DNA of 64,000 nucleotides, from assembly GCA_045599325.1 (NCBI GenBank), contig JAZRVT010000031.1, forward strand, positions 1 through 64,000. The letters are read 5' to 3'. The notes beneath the pieces are model-generated. The model made no database searches and was not told where the DNA came from. It worked only from the letters and a program-made list of their open reading frames with translations. Below, piece after piece: positions 1-7,682 of this stretch. The position numbers were made by a program, and so were the translations under genes. The DNA is from Cacconaster sp045599325. Lineage in GTDB: Bacteria; Bacteroidota; Bacteroidia; Bacteroidales; UBA932. Position 1 is the stretch's first letter; the number at the start of each line of letters is the position of its first letter.

Positions 1-2
1 GC

Positions 3-512
3 GTTATTAACGCTCCTAATGTAATCGCCCCAAAATATTTTGAAATCTGTTATTATTATAGCAACGACTATCCGTATTGCTGCCTCTCCAACATCCGTAT
101 CGGCACTGCAGGTGCGGAACTTTACGAGCGTAACGCTTCAGCCCTTACAGCAGTGGAGAAGTCCATGCAGGAGACCGGCAAGTTTGTGACCAACAACATC
201 CTCTTCGAGACAGGGAAGGCAACACTCAAGCCTGAGTCTATGGCTGACATCCAGGCAGTTGCCGATTATATGACCAAGAATTCTTCAGTCCGCTTCGAGG
301 TCCAGGGCCACTGCGACAACCAGGGCTCCGACAAGGTCAATGACCCTCTGAGCCAGCAGCGCGCCGAGGCCATCGTGGCCGAGCTTGTGAAACTCGGTGT
401 TGATGAATGGAACCTCCGCGCAGTGGGCAAAGGCAGCCACGAACCTGTCGCGGACAACAAGACCGAAGAAGGCCGCGCCCAGAACCGCCGCGTCGAGTTC
501 ATCAGGAAATAG
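3..512 (+). CDS. OmpA-family protein, C-terminal part (5' end outside window)
   Basis: The reading frame is open from the first bases of the window, so the protein begins upstream; the GTG at 153 is internal. The last ~110 residues form an OmpA/MotB peptidoglycan-binding domain: a FETGKATLKPES stretch, then VQGHCDNQGSDKVNDPLSQQ, then GKGSHEPVADNKTEEGRAQN and the family-typical RRVEF ending. Such domains anchor outer-membrane proteins or lipoproteins to the cell wall in the periplasm. The visible upstream ~50 residues (tyrosine- and cysteine-rich) belong to another domain that I cannot identify. The gene ends with a hairpin at 537-564. Family call is firm; the full architecture is unknown because of truncation. 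Confidence 0.85.
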   Translation, partial: VINAPNVIAPKYFEICYYYSNDYPYCCLSNIRIGTAGAELYERNASALTAVEKSMQETGKFVTNNILFETGKATLKPESMADIQAVADYMTKNSSVRFEVQGHCDNQGSDKVNDPLSQQRAEAIVAELVKLGVDEWNLRAVGKGSHEPVADNKTEEGRAQNRRVEFIRK

Positions 513-536
513 CGTGATAAGAAAGATTTGTTCATT

Positions 537-564
537 GGCACTTGCCATTCTGCCAGCAAGTGCC
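537..564 (+). terminator. Hairpin after the OmpA gene
   Basis: A perfect 8-bp inverted repeat (GGCACTTG at 537-544, CAAGTGCC at 557-564) with a 12-base loop sits 25 bases after the stop codon and is followed by a GGTTTCTTGG tract. This fits a weak intrinsic terminator. The rest of the 513-726 gap shows no convincing gene. Confidence 0.45.
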
Positions 565-726
565 GGTTTCTTGGCCTGATCCCCCTGGACATCCGGGACG
601 TTTACAGTAATGCAACAGGTATAAAGAATGTCTCCGCCCAGGTGTTGTGGTCTGAGTCTTTTTATGAAGTTCTACAATCTGGAACAAATCCACGTGTCCG
701 AACCGGCAGTATGAGCGGGCTCCCAC

Positions 727-1503
727 TCAGCCCTGTATCTCAACAACCGGCATATCAATGATTTTGTTTTCCTCTTCAAGGACAGCGCTGGCGTTCTTGT
801 TGAAAAGCAGGTTGTTATCCGTGTCGTAGATTTTCACATTGAAGGATTCCACATCCTCGACAGTCTCGACACAATTCAGCGAGACATAGAAATCGGTCGG
901 TTCACTCCCAAGGGTGGCGCCATCCGCCCCGCAAGTCTGGACCGTACCGAACTCCTGCATCTCTTCGTCCCCGCTGTCTGGGAGGACTTTCAGTTCGATT
1001 CTTCCAATCTTTCCGCTGCCCTTGAGGGAGAGATGGACAACTGGCATATGACCATCCAGGCAGAAGCCGGACAGAGTGCCGGATCCCGAAACAATATGCT
1101 TTCGGGCGACATTTCCTTCGCGTCTCTCCTCGAATGTGACAGGCAGCAGATATTCATCCGGGAATGGATACATCACTCCATACTCTTTTCCTTCTTCAAG
1201 GCCGGCCGGATCAGAGATTTCGAAAATACCGTTTTCTGGATCAGTGCAGACCGCCATCACTAAGACCAGTTCATCCTCGGTCCCTGTCAGATAGGCGACA
1301 GTGTCCCCTGCCTCCCATTCGAATCCCACCTCATCGGCAGTGATGTCCTTGGCCGCAACCCTGGTCTGCGGGTTCAGGGGCGCCACTGTCCCCTTTAAGG
1401 TATAGGAGGACGGCTTGTCCGGGATATCCTGAAACTCCGAGCATCCTGCGAGAACTGCAGCTGCAGCAGCAATTATGAATGTAATCCTTTTCATAGTCCT
1501 CAT
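727..1503 (-). CDS. Fimbrillin-like lipoprotein (258 aa)
   Basis: An N-terminal signal peptide ends in a lipobox (VLAGC), so the product should be a lipidated, probably surface-exposed protein. The early mature region has TRVAAKDI... followed by FEWEAGDTVAYLTG, the T-R-x..F-x-W-x-x-GD arrangement common in Bacteroidales fimbrillin/Mfa-type lipoproteins. No enzymatic motif is visible. The start is one base after the stop of the small gene at 1505-1663, so the two are very likely cotranscribed and translationally coupled. Codon 4 is a second ATG (MKRITF) and is an equally good start. The same order, with an M-x-T-M-K start, recurs at 3572-5937. Subunit versus anchor or other surface role cannot be told from sequence. 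Confidence 0.7.
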   Translation of the reverse strand: MRTMKRITFIIAAAAAVLAGCSEFQDIPDKPSSYTLKGTVAPLNPQTRVAAKDITADEVGFEWEAGDTVAYLTGTEDELVLVMAVCTDPENGIFEISDPAGLEEGKEYGVMYPFPDEYLLPVTFEERREGNVARKHIVSGSGTLSGFCLDGHMPVVHLSLKGSGKIGRIELKVLPDSGDEEMQEFGTVQTCGADGATLGSEPTDFYVSLNCVETVEDVESFNVKIYDTDNNLLFNKNASAVLEEENKIIDMPVVEIQG

Positions 1504-1504
1504 T

Positions 1505-1663
1505 CTATTCGTCCTCCTCCCAGATTCCTTCTGTGCGGGTCATGCCTGCGCCCAGTGTGCCGCTTTGGCAAATGATACCTTGTGTATTGAATTCTATGAC
1601 TTTGACGGTCGCAGGCCTGTATTCAGTGCGCGCCTTTCTTTTTGAAATTTGAATGATATTCAT
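1505..1663 (-). CDS. Small protein of a VKVIE...C family (52 aa)
   Basis: A short gene immediately upstream of the fimbrillin-like lipoprotein gene (stop and start separated by one base). The product has a basic N-terminus, then EYRPATVKVIEFNTQGIICQ and an acidic end WEEDE. It aligns with the 45-residue product at 3572-3709 (Y-K-A-P-S-VKVIE-L...G-V-C...EEEE) and, more loosely, with 16346-16537. The frame extends upstream to 1699, but that ATG lies inside the terminator hairpin of crcB, so I prefer the internal ATG at 1663. No function is assigned. Similar tiny orphan proteins are frequent next to Bacteroidales surface lipoproteins (recollection, not checked). Confidence 0.6.
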   Translation of the reverse strand: MNIIQISKRKARTEYRPATVKVIEFNTQGIICQSGTLGAGMTRTEGIWEEDE

Positions 1664-1700
1664 AGCATTTGTATTGAAATCCGTTCCATTTTGACTCACG

Positions 1701-1720
1701 AAAACCGGGAAACTGCCCGG
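1701..1720 (-). terminator. Intrinsic terminator downstream of crcB
   Basis: Read on the minus strand, CCGGG (1720-1716), a 6-base loop and CCCGG (1709-1705) are followed by TTTT. It lies 24 bases after the crcB stop and separates panE-crcB from the small-ORF/lipoprotein pair. Confidence 0.6.
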
Positions 1721-1743
1721 ATCTGAGCCACAGTAACTCGTAT

Positions 1744-2109
1744 CTATCTGTTCATCCTGTTGCCAATGATAAATCCAAGGAATGCTGCAAGCACGCAGAC
1801 AGTCGCCGATGCAGCGATGTACAGCGCGCCGGCGCCGCAGCGCCCCTGCTGGAGGAGAGTCACCGACTGCATCGAAAAGGTGGAGAATGTGGTGAAGCCG
1901 CCGCAGACTCCGGCAGTGGCGAAGAGTTTCCAGTCAGACTGGCGGCAGGCGGCAAGGAGAAGCCCTATGGCAAAAGATCCTGCCACATTGATGACGAAGG
2001 TGCTCAGGACGTTCGAGACCTGCAGGAATGCGGCCAGGTTGCCCATTCCGTAGCGGAGCATCGCGCCGATGGCGCCGCCGGCGCCCACGAGAAGGTAGTT
2101 TTTAAGCAT
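1744..2109 (-). CDS. crcB: Fluoride channel CrcB/FluC
   Basis: A 121-residue hydrophobic protein with four predicted membrane segments. It has the family signatures GGAIGAMLRY near the N-terminus, the membrane asparagine in NVAGSF (about residue 41) and GGFTTFSTF at residues 70-78. Members form dual-topology dimeric channels in the inner membrane that export fluoride. Length is normal for the family. Its start overlaps the panE stop by one base, so it is translated from the panE transcript and there is no room for a fluoride riboswitch directly ahead of it. Confidence 0.93.
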   Translation of the reverse strand: MLKNYLLVGAGGAIGAMLRYGMGNLAAFLQVSNVLSTFVINVAGSFAIGLLLAACRQSDWKLFATAGVCGGFTTFSTFSMQSVTLLQQGRCGAGALYIAASATVCVLAAFLGFIIGNRMNR

Positions 2110-3116
2110 CAGTCCTGAAAGAACCTGAGGTTGTCAAAGCAAGGAGACAGCTCGCCCGCCTCGATACGGTGGATGACCTCGACCACCTTGTCATTGACAG
2201 GTGTAGGGCAGCCCACCTTGCGGCCGAAGCTGCACACAGAACCGTTGATGGAGTCCACCTCCGTCTTCTTCCCCTTCTCCAGGTCCTGGAGCATACTGGC
2301 CTTGAGCAGCTTGTGCTTCTTGATGGCGAACGGCAGCAGGAGCAGCGATATCCCCTTCTTGACCGGGTTGTTATAATTGAAGAGCTTGACGATATCCTTG
2401 CCCTGGACCGGTTCGATATGGACATTGCCCGCGGCGCAGACATCGATGCATTCCTTGATGATTGCCTGCACGACCTTCCTCTGAGGCATCTTTGTGACAG
2501 TCTCGCCGAAAGTGCAGCCGAGCACCGCGCTCATTCCGGAGAATGCTGAATTGATGAGCAGCTTGCTCCAGCGGTTGCCGATGAAATTGTCATCCACGTG
2601 GACCGGGCCCATCTTCTCCAGCAGCGCCTTGACCTCAGCGAACTTAGGGTTAGGCTCCCTGGAAATGGAACCCAGCGAGAAGGTGAGGCTGTCAGGCTCG
2701 CTGGTGAGCTCGCAGACACCCGGACCGGTCATCGTCGCGCCCCACGCCACAGTGCAGCCGAGCACGCGGTCCTCACCCACTATCGAGCCTATGAGAACCT
2801 CCGGCAGCCCGTTCTGAAGCGTCACTATCACGCCGTCCTCAGCCAGAAAATCCTTTAGGAAGGTCACCGTTCCCTGGTTGTCCTGCTGCTTAGTCATCAG
2901 GAAGATGATGTCGTAGATGCCGGACATCTCGTCGATGGTCATCGCGCTGACCTTCTGGTTGAAGTTAAGCGTGCCGGTGACGGCAGCGCCATTGGCCTTC
3001 AGCGCCTCGACGTGCGCCCTGTTGCGGTTTATAAGGTCGATCTGTCCTCCGTTTTTCGTGATGAATGCGCCGAGGATTGTTCCGAGGGAACCTGCGCCGT
3101 AGATTGCAGCTCTCAT
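2109..3116 (-). CDS. panE: 2-dehydropantoate 2-reductase
   Basis: A 335-residue ketopantoate reductase-family protein, which makes D-pantoate from 2-dehydropantoate with NADPH in coenzyme A synthesis. An N-terminal Rossmann motif GAGSLG is at residues 7-12, QNG at about 101-103, and the catalytic-lysine region NRWSKLLINSAFSG follows at about 181 (Lys185). A C-terminal helical ApbA_C domain completes the usual length. A TAnnTTTG promoter element at 3137-3144 places transcription start just upstream, and crcB follows with a one-base overlap. Paralogues acting on other 2-keto acids are common, so substrate is likely but not certain. Confidence 0.85.
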   Translation of the reverse strand: MRAAIYGAGSLGTILGAFITKNGGQIDLINRNRAHVEALKANGAAVTGTLNFNQKVSAMTIDEMSGIYDIIFLMTKQQDNQGTVTFLKDFLAEDGVIVTLQNGLPEVLIGSIVGEDRVLGCTVAWGATMTGPGVCELTSEPDSLTFSLGSISREPNPKFAEVKALLEKMGPVHVDDNFIGNRWSKLLINSAFSGMSAVLGCTFGETVTKMPQRKVVQAIIKECIDVCAAGNVHIEPVQGKDIVKLFNYNNPVKKGISLLLLPFAIKKHKLLKASMLQDLEKGKKTEVDSINGSVCSFGRKVGCPTPVNDKVVEVIHRIEAGELSPCFDNLRFFQD

Positions 3117-3136
3117 ATTGTCCGATAATTATGTTG

Positions 3137-3144
3137 CAAATTTA
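3137..3144 (-). promoter_or_regulatory. Promoter -7 element for panE-crcB
   Basis: Minus-strand TAAATTTG matches the Bacteroidota -7 consensus TAnnTTTG and lies about 20 bases before the panE start. Confidence 0.55.
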
Positions 3145-3155
3145 GTAAGTTTTCG

Positions 3156-3323
3156 TCACTCCGCCACCTGTGCAGCCGCATCGCGCGCATCCCACGCCGC
3201 CTCGTCGCTGATGATGTCAGCAATCTTCGCCCGCCTCTGGATCACCGTCAGGCCAATCCCCGCAGCAGCAAGGAGCAGCAGCACGATGCAGGCAAAAAAC
3301 GTATGTCTCTTTTTCCACTTCAT
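3156..3323 (-). CDS. Small single-pass membrane protein (55 aa), uncertain
   Basis: Starting at ATG 3323 the frame encodes a basic N-terminus (MKWKKRH), one hydrophobic segment (CIVLLLLAAAGIGLTVI, about residues 12-29) and a charged, alanine-rich tail. The upstream extension to 3413 is proline/glycine-rich and looks untranslated. A stop-transfer topology with the tail outside is expected if it is made. I recognise no family, and no promoter motif is evident upstream, so this may be a chance frame in GC-rich DNA. Confidence 0.35.
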   Translation of the reverse strand: MKWKKRHTFFACIVLLLLAAAGIGLTVIQRRAKIADIISDEAAWDARDAAAQVAE

Positions 3324-3430
3324 ATATCCACAGTCCCTCCCGCCTCCCGCGCGCTCCAGGCTTCCGGGGCCTCCCGTCCCCCGGCGCGGCTGTTTCAGGA
3401 GAAGCGGATGCAATTTAATAAAATGTTTTG

Positions 3431-3438
3431 TAATTTTG
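3431..3438 (+). promoter_or_regulatory. Possible plus-strand promoter -7 element
   Basis: TAATTTTG matches TAnnTTTG. No coding start follows it before the hairpin at 3488-3519, so if active it would drive a short transcript or a long leader of the small gene at 3572. Confidence 0.35.
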
Positions 3439-3444
3439 TAATCG

Positions 3445-3528
3445 CCGGCACCGGCGCCTTCCTGACAGACTGAGGGCTTTTAGACGGCAGCACATTCAGT
3501 TTCATCTGAAACACTGCTGTTTTCTTTT
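3445..3528 (+). ncRNA. Candidate short RNA or leader ending in a terminator-like hairpin
   Basis: Between the putative -7 element at 3431-3438 and the start of the next promoter lies about 85 bases with no ORF. It contains CGCCGG/CCGGCG near its beginning and a composite hairpin at the end: outer CAGCA (3488-3492) with TGCTG (3515-3519), inner GTTTCA with TGAAAC, followed directly by TTTTCTTTT. The layout is promoter, structured RNA, U-rich terminator. It could equally be only a terminator that insulates the downstream operon. Confidence 0.3.
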
Positions 3529-3539
3529 AATAATATGCG

Positions 3540-3547
3540 TATCTTTG
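3540..3547 (+). promoter_or_regulatory. Promoter -7 element for the small-ORF/GLUG lipoprotein pair
   Basis: TATCTTTG matches the Bacteroidota -7 consensus and lies 25 bases before the ATG at 3572. Confidence 0.55.
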
Positions 3548-3571
3548 CCGTGCGCAAAAACACAGATATAA

Positions 3572-3709
3572 ATGAAAAAAGAATCGATTTATAAGGCTCC
3601 TTCCGTGAAAGTGATCGAGCTGCAGGCAGGCACAGGCGTGTGCCTCAACACCAGCCAGGACCCTGATGCTGGAATTGAACGTTTGGAAGAAGAGGAATTT
3701 GTATGGTAA
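3572..3709 (+). CDS. Small protein of a VKVIE...C family (45 aa)
   Basis: The product starts MKKESIYKAPSVKVIELQ, continues with a glycine-rich turn and a single cysteine (GTGVCLNTS), and ends in an acidic stretch closing with FVW. A promoter element sits 25 bases upstream. Its stop (TAA at 3707-3709) overlaps the ATG at 3703 of the lipoprotein gene, a classic translational-coupling arrangement. The aligned VKVIE core, the single Cys and the acidic end are shared with 1505-1663. No signal peptide or membrane segment is present, so it is probably cytoplasmic or a short-lived leader-type peptide. Function unknown. Confidence 0.7.
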   Translation: MKKESIYKAPSVKVIELQAGTGVCLNTSQDPDAGIERLEEEEFVW

Positions 3710-5937
3710 CGATGAAAAAGACAGCAGCCATTATCGCGCTTTTCGCAAGCGTTCTCTGCATTTCCTGCAATCAGGAGATCGACAGCCCGGATGTGAACAC
3801 GGATCCGGAAAAGAGTGTCAGGCTCACCGCGACAATCAGTGACGCCGAGACAAAGACTGTCCTCGGAAACGATAATTATATACTCTGGCAGGAGGGCGAC
3901 CAGATTGCAACAGTATCCAACGTGGCCTCGACCACCGAGATGCACAGTTACACCCTATCGTCCGGTGCCGGTACAACCGAAGGAATATTCACAGGATCTT
4001 CAGAAATCCCATTATTCTATCCTTCATTGGCGCTCTATCCTGTTCCGGACCAGAACAGCATTGATTTCGATTCTGAAAACCGCCAGATTGCGGCCGTCTG
4101 GAAAAAAGAGGGCATCCAGTGCGAACAGACAGCTACGCCGGGGAGTTTCGACCCGACGGCCAACCTTATGGTCGGCACTGTGAAGAAGGCAGAGAATGGA
4201 GGGATGAAGGCCGTCTTCAAGAACATCTGCTCATACGTAAAGTTAACCATAGACTTCTCCTGCAAGTCCATCGAGTTCCGGGCCAACGAAGGCAACAAGA
4301 TCATCGCAGCTGAGAAGGTGCTGATGCTCTGCGACGAAAACGGGACACCGGTCAAAATCGAAGGTATTTCCAGCAGTTCATCCTTTGTATGGGGATCTGT
4401 GACGCTCGTAGGCAAGGACGGCGCCGACATAGCCCCGGGCACATATCTCATTGCAGTTCTCCCGAACACACTTGATTTCGGATTCACCCTCTATTTCAAC
4501 ATCGACGGAAAAAGCTATTTCAAGACAACTCAGAAAGAGGCCGTCCTCAAGAGGAGCGGAATCCTCAATTCAGGCAGCTTCAGCAAGAGCAGCCTCAGCT
4601 TTGACGGCTTCAACGGATCGGGCACAGAATCGGACCCATACCAGATTTCAAGCGCAGAGGATCTCCAGAAACTTTCGAAATATGTCAATAACAGCCTTTC
4701 CGCGACGCAATATGCCGACAAGTGCTATGTCCAGACCGCGGACATCAACTGCGGCGGCGAGTATCTTCCTCCGATAGGCTACTACGACAGCAACGGCTTC
4801 AACAGAGAATTCAACGGAAAATACGACGGCCAGGGCCACACCATCAGCAACTATGTCCAGGGACGCCACGCCGATTGCTGCGCTCTCTTCGGCCTTCTTC
4901 ACAACGCCAGCATCAGCTCACTGACCCTCAACCCTAACAAGTTCGATACGGGGATCGACAATGTCAGATACATCGGAGGCATCGCCGGAGTGGCACAGGC
5001 AGGTACAGTCATCAAGGACTGCCACCTCACCGGCAATGCAGGCGAGTTCGAATGCATCGTCTTCAATGACAATATACCTACCTGTCTCGGAGGAATAGCC
5101 GGAGTCGTGTACGGCGGAGCGTCCGGCGGAATCGAAATCACCGGCTGCACCAACAGCGTTGACCTCTTTGCCGCCTATAGGAATTACGGATACAATCTCA
5201 ATGCAGATATGCATATCGGCGGTATCATAGGCAGCGCCCTCTACTCGAACAATGAATACACTTTAAAGATCGACCGCTGCAGGAATTACGCAGATATCAG
5301 CTCCAGCGGCAACTCGCTTTCACACAACGGAGGTATCGCGGGTTCGATATATGAGAATTTCGACTCTACAGGAGCAATCAATTTCTATATAACGAACTGC
5401 GTCAACACCGGGTCCGTTTCAGGTTTGCTGAATTTTGAAATGACGAATTTACATCTGGGAGGTATAGCAGGATATGTCAACATCCATAGCAGTGACACAC
5501 ATCCGCGATATATAGTCAACTGCCTGAACACCGGCAGCGTCATAGTGCTCGACGGTTCATTGCACGGTGACTATACACTCACTTTCGGCGGAGGAATCTG
5601 CGGCGATGCCGGAGATTATTCAAACCAGAGTTCAAACCTGTATGCCTGCGCAAGCACAGGAACAGTACGCACCCAGAATTGCGACTGTTATGGAGCCATA
5701 AGCGGCGCTTACGGCAATTTCCATTACTGCCACTGGACTCAGACAGTTATCCCTATCGTACCAGCGGAGGACAGTCATACAGAAGAATACTGCAGCCAGA
5801 TGAACGTTATCTCCTCAGCCTATATGAACAATGAGGCCGTGAAACCTTCGCTCACAGGCTGCACTTACGCAAGCTGGACAGGGACAAGCAGCGACGGTAC
5901 GCTTGATATCATTACTTCCGGCGCCTCAAGCAACTGA
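3703..5937 (+). CDS. Large lipoprotein: fimbrillin-like N-terminus plus GLUG-type repeats (744 aa)
   Basis: A signal peptide with lipobox (LCISC) predicts a lipidated surface protein; ATG 3703 overlaps the preceding small gene and ATG 3712 gives the cleaner signal (MKKTAAII). Residues ~30-290 resemble the first fimbrillin-like domain (TKTVLGNDNYILWQEGDQIA). After GTESDPYQISSAEDLQKLS (about 305) come at least six repeats built on GGIAG/GGIIG/GGGICG followed by a C-x-N-x-G-x-V strand (NCVNTGSVSG, NCLNTGSV, ACASTGTV). This is the pattern of GLUG-type beta-helix proteins that act as adhesins or bind polymers. No catalytic residues are evident. The downstream decayed esterase begins 8 bases after the stop. 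Confidence 0.8.
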   Translation: MVTMKKTAAIIALFASVLCISCNQEIDSPDVNTDPEKSVRLTATISDAETKTVLGNDNYILWQEGDQIATVSNVASTTEMHSYTLSSGAGTTEGIFTGSSEIPLFYPSLALYPVPDQNSIDFDSENRQIAAVWKKEGIQCEQTATPGSFDPTANLMVGTVKKAENGGMKAVFKNICSYVKLTIDFSCKSIEFRANEGNKIIAAEKVLMLCDENGTPVKIEGISSSSSFVWGSVTLVGKDGADIAPGTYLIAVLPNTLDFGFTLYFNIDGKSYFKTTQKEAVLKRSGILNSGSFSKSSLSFDGFNGSGTESDPYQISSAEDLQKLSKYVNNSLSATQYADKCYVQTADINCGGEYLPPIGYYDSNGFNREFNGKYDGQGHTISNYVQGRHADCCALFGLLHNASISSLTLNPNKFDTGIDNVRYIGGIAGVAQAGTVIKDCHLTGNAGEFECIVFNDNIPTCLGGIAGVVYGGASGGIEITGCTNSVDLFAAYRNYGYNLNADMHIGGIIGSALYSNNEYTLKIDRCRNYADISSSGNSLSHNGGIAGSIYENFDSTGAINFYITNCVNTGSVSGLLNFEMTNLHLGGIAGYVNIHSSDTHPRYIVNCLNTGSVIVLDGSLHGDYTLTFGGGICGDAGDYSNQSSNLYACASTGTVRTQNCDCYGAISGAYGNFHYCHWTQTVIPIVPAEDSHTEEYCSQMNVISSAYMNNEAVKPSLTGCTYASWTGTSSDGTLDIITSGASSN

Positions 5938-5945
5938 CAGAACCC

Positions 5946-6197
5946 GTGAAACGGCTGACCTGCATCCTAATCCTGGTCCTCTCCGCCGCCTTGCCGATCT
6001 TCGGACTGCGGCAGGACCCGCGCAACCTGCAGAAAGAGTTCAGATTAAGCAGCGAAAACATCTTTGTGACAGGACATTCCAACGGCGGCATCGAAGTCAG
6101 CCTCTACGAAGTGGTCGGAGCCGGACACAGCATCAACTCAATGGGGCTGGACTACGCCGCAGTGGTCTGGAACTTCTTCAAGAGATACCTCAAATGA
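5946..6197 (+). pseudogene. Internally deleted PHB-depolymerase-like esterase
   Basis: The 83-residue frame starts with a good signal peptide (MKRLTCILILVLSAALPIFG). It then has DPRNLQKEFRLSS followed by FVTGHSNGG, the nucleophile-serine elbow of secreted LpqC/PHB-depolymerase-like esterases. Without the expected ~100-200 residues it jumps to VSLYEVVGAGHSIN...AAVVWNFFKRYL, the family's C-terminal catalytic-histidine segment. The acid residue and most of the alpha/beta-hydrolase fold are missing although the frame is intact. It looks like a gene collapsed by in-frame internal deletion; a stable functional miniprotein is unlikely. The start is GTG at 5946. Confidence 0.65.
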
Positions 6198-6208
6198 TGA
6201 TTAATTGA

Positions 6209-6216
6209 TAACTTTG
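6209..6216 (+). promoter_or_regulatory. Promoter -7 element for the secreted protein at 6234
   Basis: TAACTTTG matches TAnnTTTG and lies 17 bases before the ATG at 6234. Confidence 0.5.
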
Positions 6217-6233
6217 CTGAAAATTCAGGACAT

Positions 6234-6803
6234 ATGAAAAGAACAATACTGACAATCGCAGCGCTTTTCTGCGCAATCACCTTTGCAGCGGCCCAGGAGC
6301 CGGAAGTACAACTTGAGCCTGGCATCTACTCCGTCATCGACGGTGCATACACCCCGCTTGTCTACTGCAGGGGCACCGAGAACTCTTCATCCCAGAACAT
6401 TCTGGGAATCGAGATCGGCGACAAGAAATACAAGTACAAAGGGGAATCGGCCGAAGTCCCTGTCACAGACAGGATCGTTATGGTCATCAACCCTGAAAGG
6501 AGCGCCATCAAAGCCACACTGAGGTCATACGATCCTTTTGTAAAGGATATGACTCCGGGCCATATCATCATCGTGCGCCTCACTGTCGACAAGAACAAGC
6601 GCTATTACGACAAGGGCACGACAGTGTCAGGCTTCAATGTCGAGAAGAAAGGCAGAGTCGAATTCGAATGGGATATGATCGCCGACAACACTTTCGAAAT
6701 CACCGCTGATTTCGAACCGGGCGAATATGCCGTTGTCTTCAAGCCTGCCACACCGCTCGGAGAGTTCGACTTCACCGCCGTCTACTGCTTCTGCGTAGAA
6801 TAG
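6234..6803 (+). CDS. Secreted hypothetical protein (189 aa)
   Basis: A cleavable signal peptide ends near AAAQEPE, so the mature ~170-residue protein is periplasmic or secreted. The body is strand-rich, with PGIYSVIDGAYTPL near the start, a central run of polar strands, and PGEYAVVFKP close to the end. This suggests a compact all-beta domain, but I see no catalytic motif and recognise no named family. It has its own promoter element and converges on the cyanophycinase-like gene. Confidence 0.65.
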   Translation: MKRTILTIAALFCAITFAAAQEPEVQLEPGIYSVIDGAYTPLVYCRGTENSSSQNILGIEIGDKKYKYKGESAEVPVTDRIVMVINPERSAIKATLRSYDPFVKDMTPGHIIIVRLTVDKNKRYYDKGTTVSGFNVEKKGRVEFEWDMIADNTFEITADFEPGEYAVVFKPATPLGEFDFTAVYCFCVE

Positions 6804-6835
6804 GCGGCCGCCGGGCAGCTCCGCCAGCCGCAGGG

Positions 6836-7669
6836 CTAACGCACTCTGTACCTGTCACCCTCCACCAGCAGCCTCATCCTGACTCCCGATGTGCCGTAGT
6901 GCCCGCGGGAGTCATTTTTCACGCCCTTGGCACCCGGCTCTATCACCATCACGTTGCTAAGGCCGATGACCTCGACCTTGTTTCCCTCTGAGACCAGCAG
7001 GGCCGTGGATTCGTCTATTCCGAAAAATGTATGGTCCGGATGTTCTAGAGCACCTGATATCATTCTGTTGGCGCGTTTTCTCTTGAAGAAGTGCTGGTCG
7101 ATGACCGCGCCCTTGAAGAATCCCATTCCTTCCGAGATGTTGACCTGGTCCTCCCCCACGGCGTTCACACCCTCAGGGTCGGCGTTCTTCGAGTTGCCTA
7201 CTATCATCGGGTCGGACATCATTCCGGCACCGGCGCTTGTCCCGCCTATGATGCCGCCTTTCTCATACATCTCCGCCAGTTTCCTGTGGAGGAGCGTGCC
7301 TCTGAGCGCGCGCACTATCTTCGCCTGCGAGCCGCCGGTGAAGAAGACACCCGTCACACCGTCCAGCACCTTCACGAATTCAGGGTCGTCAGCCTGCTCC
7401 CTCGTCGGGGCGAACGCCCTGACGTTCTTCACACCCAGCGAGGCCAGCTGCTCCAGGAACGGGTCGCGGTAGACATCGCTTGCATTGTAGATGACGAGGA
7501 ACTGCGCCTGGCGGCCGCCCGCCAGGTCGATGAAACGTTCAATCATATAATCCGGACGCTCGCCGCCTCCTATTATCAGAAGATGGCCCTTCGGAGCGGT
7601 CCTGGCGGAAGAGATGGCGGAAAGCGAAAACATCACCACCGCCGCAGCAATAAGTTTCAGATATTTCAT
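6836..7669 (-). CDS. Secreted cyanophycinase-like peptidase (family S51)
   Basis: The start at 7669 gives a proper signal peptide (MKYLKLIAAAVVMFSLSAISSA); the longer frame to 7798 runs back into the neighbouring gene. The mature protein has LLIIGGGERPD, GVFFTGGSQAKIVRAL and the nucleophile motif GGTSAGAGMM (Ser145), all hallmarks of cyanophycinase-type serine peptidases. A later histidine region (IDQHFFKRKR) is also conserved. Cyanophycinases release beta-Asp-Arg dipeptides from cyanophycin, and relatives cut other aspartyl peptides. It is the last gene of an operon after a M28 peptidase and an amidohydrolase (13-base gap), consistent with extracytoplasmic peptide scavenging. The true substrate is unknown. 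Confidence 0.85.
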   Translation of the reverse strand: MKYLKLIAAAVVMFSLSAISSARTAPKGHLLIIGGGERPDYMIERFIDLAGGRQAQFLVIYNASDVYRDPFLEQLASLGVKNVRAFAPTREQADDPEFVKVLDGVTGVFFTGGSQAKIVRALRGTLLHRKLAEMYEKGGIIGGTSAGAGMMSDPMIVGNSKNADPEGVNAVGEDQVNISEGMGFFKGAVIDQHFFKRKRANRMISGALEHPDHTFFGIDESTALLVSEGNKVEVIGLSNVMVIEPGAKGVKNDSRGHYGTSGVRMRLLVEGDRYRVR

Positions 7670-7682
7670 AGCTTCAGAATTT

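Noticed and set aside
513..726. Short frames in the gap after the OmpA gene
   Set aside because: Apart from the hairpin at 537-564, the frames on both strands look non-coding and show no family resemblance.
2110..2200. Search for a fluoride riboswitch ahead of crcB
   Set aside because: crcB overlaps panE by one base, so the upstream DNA is coding; no riboswitch-like structure could be placed.
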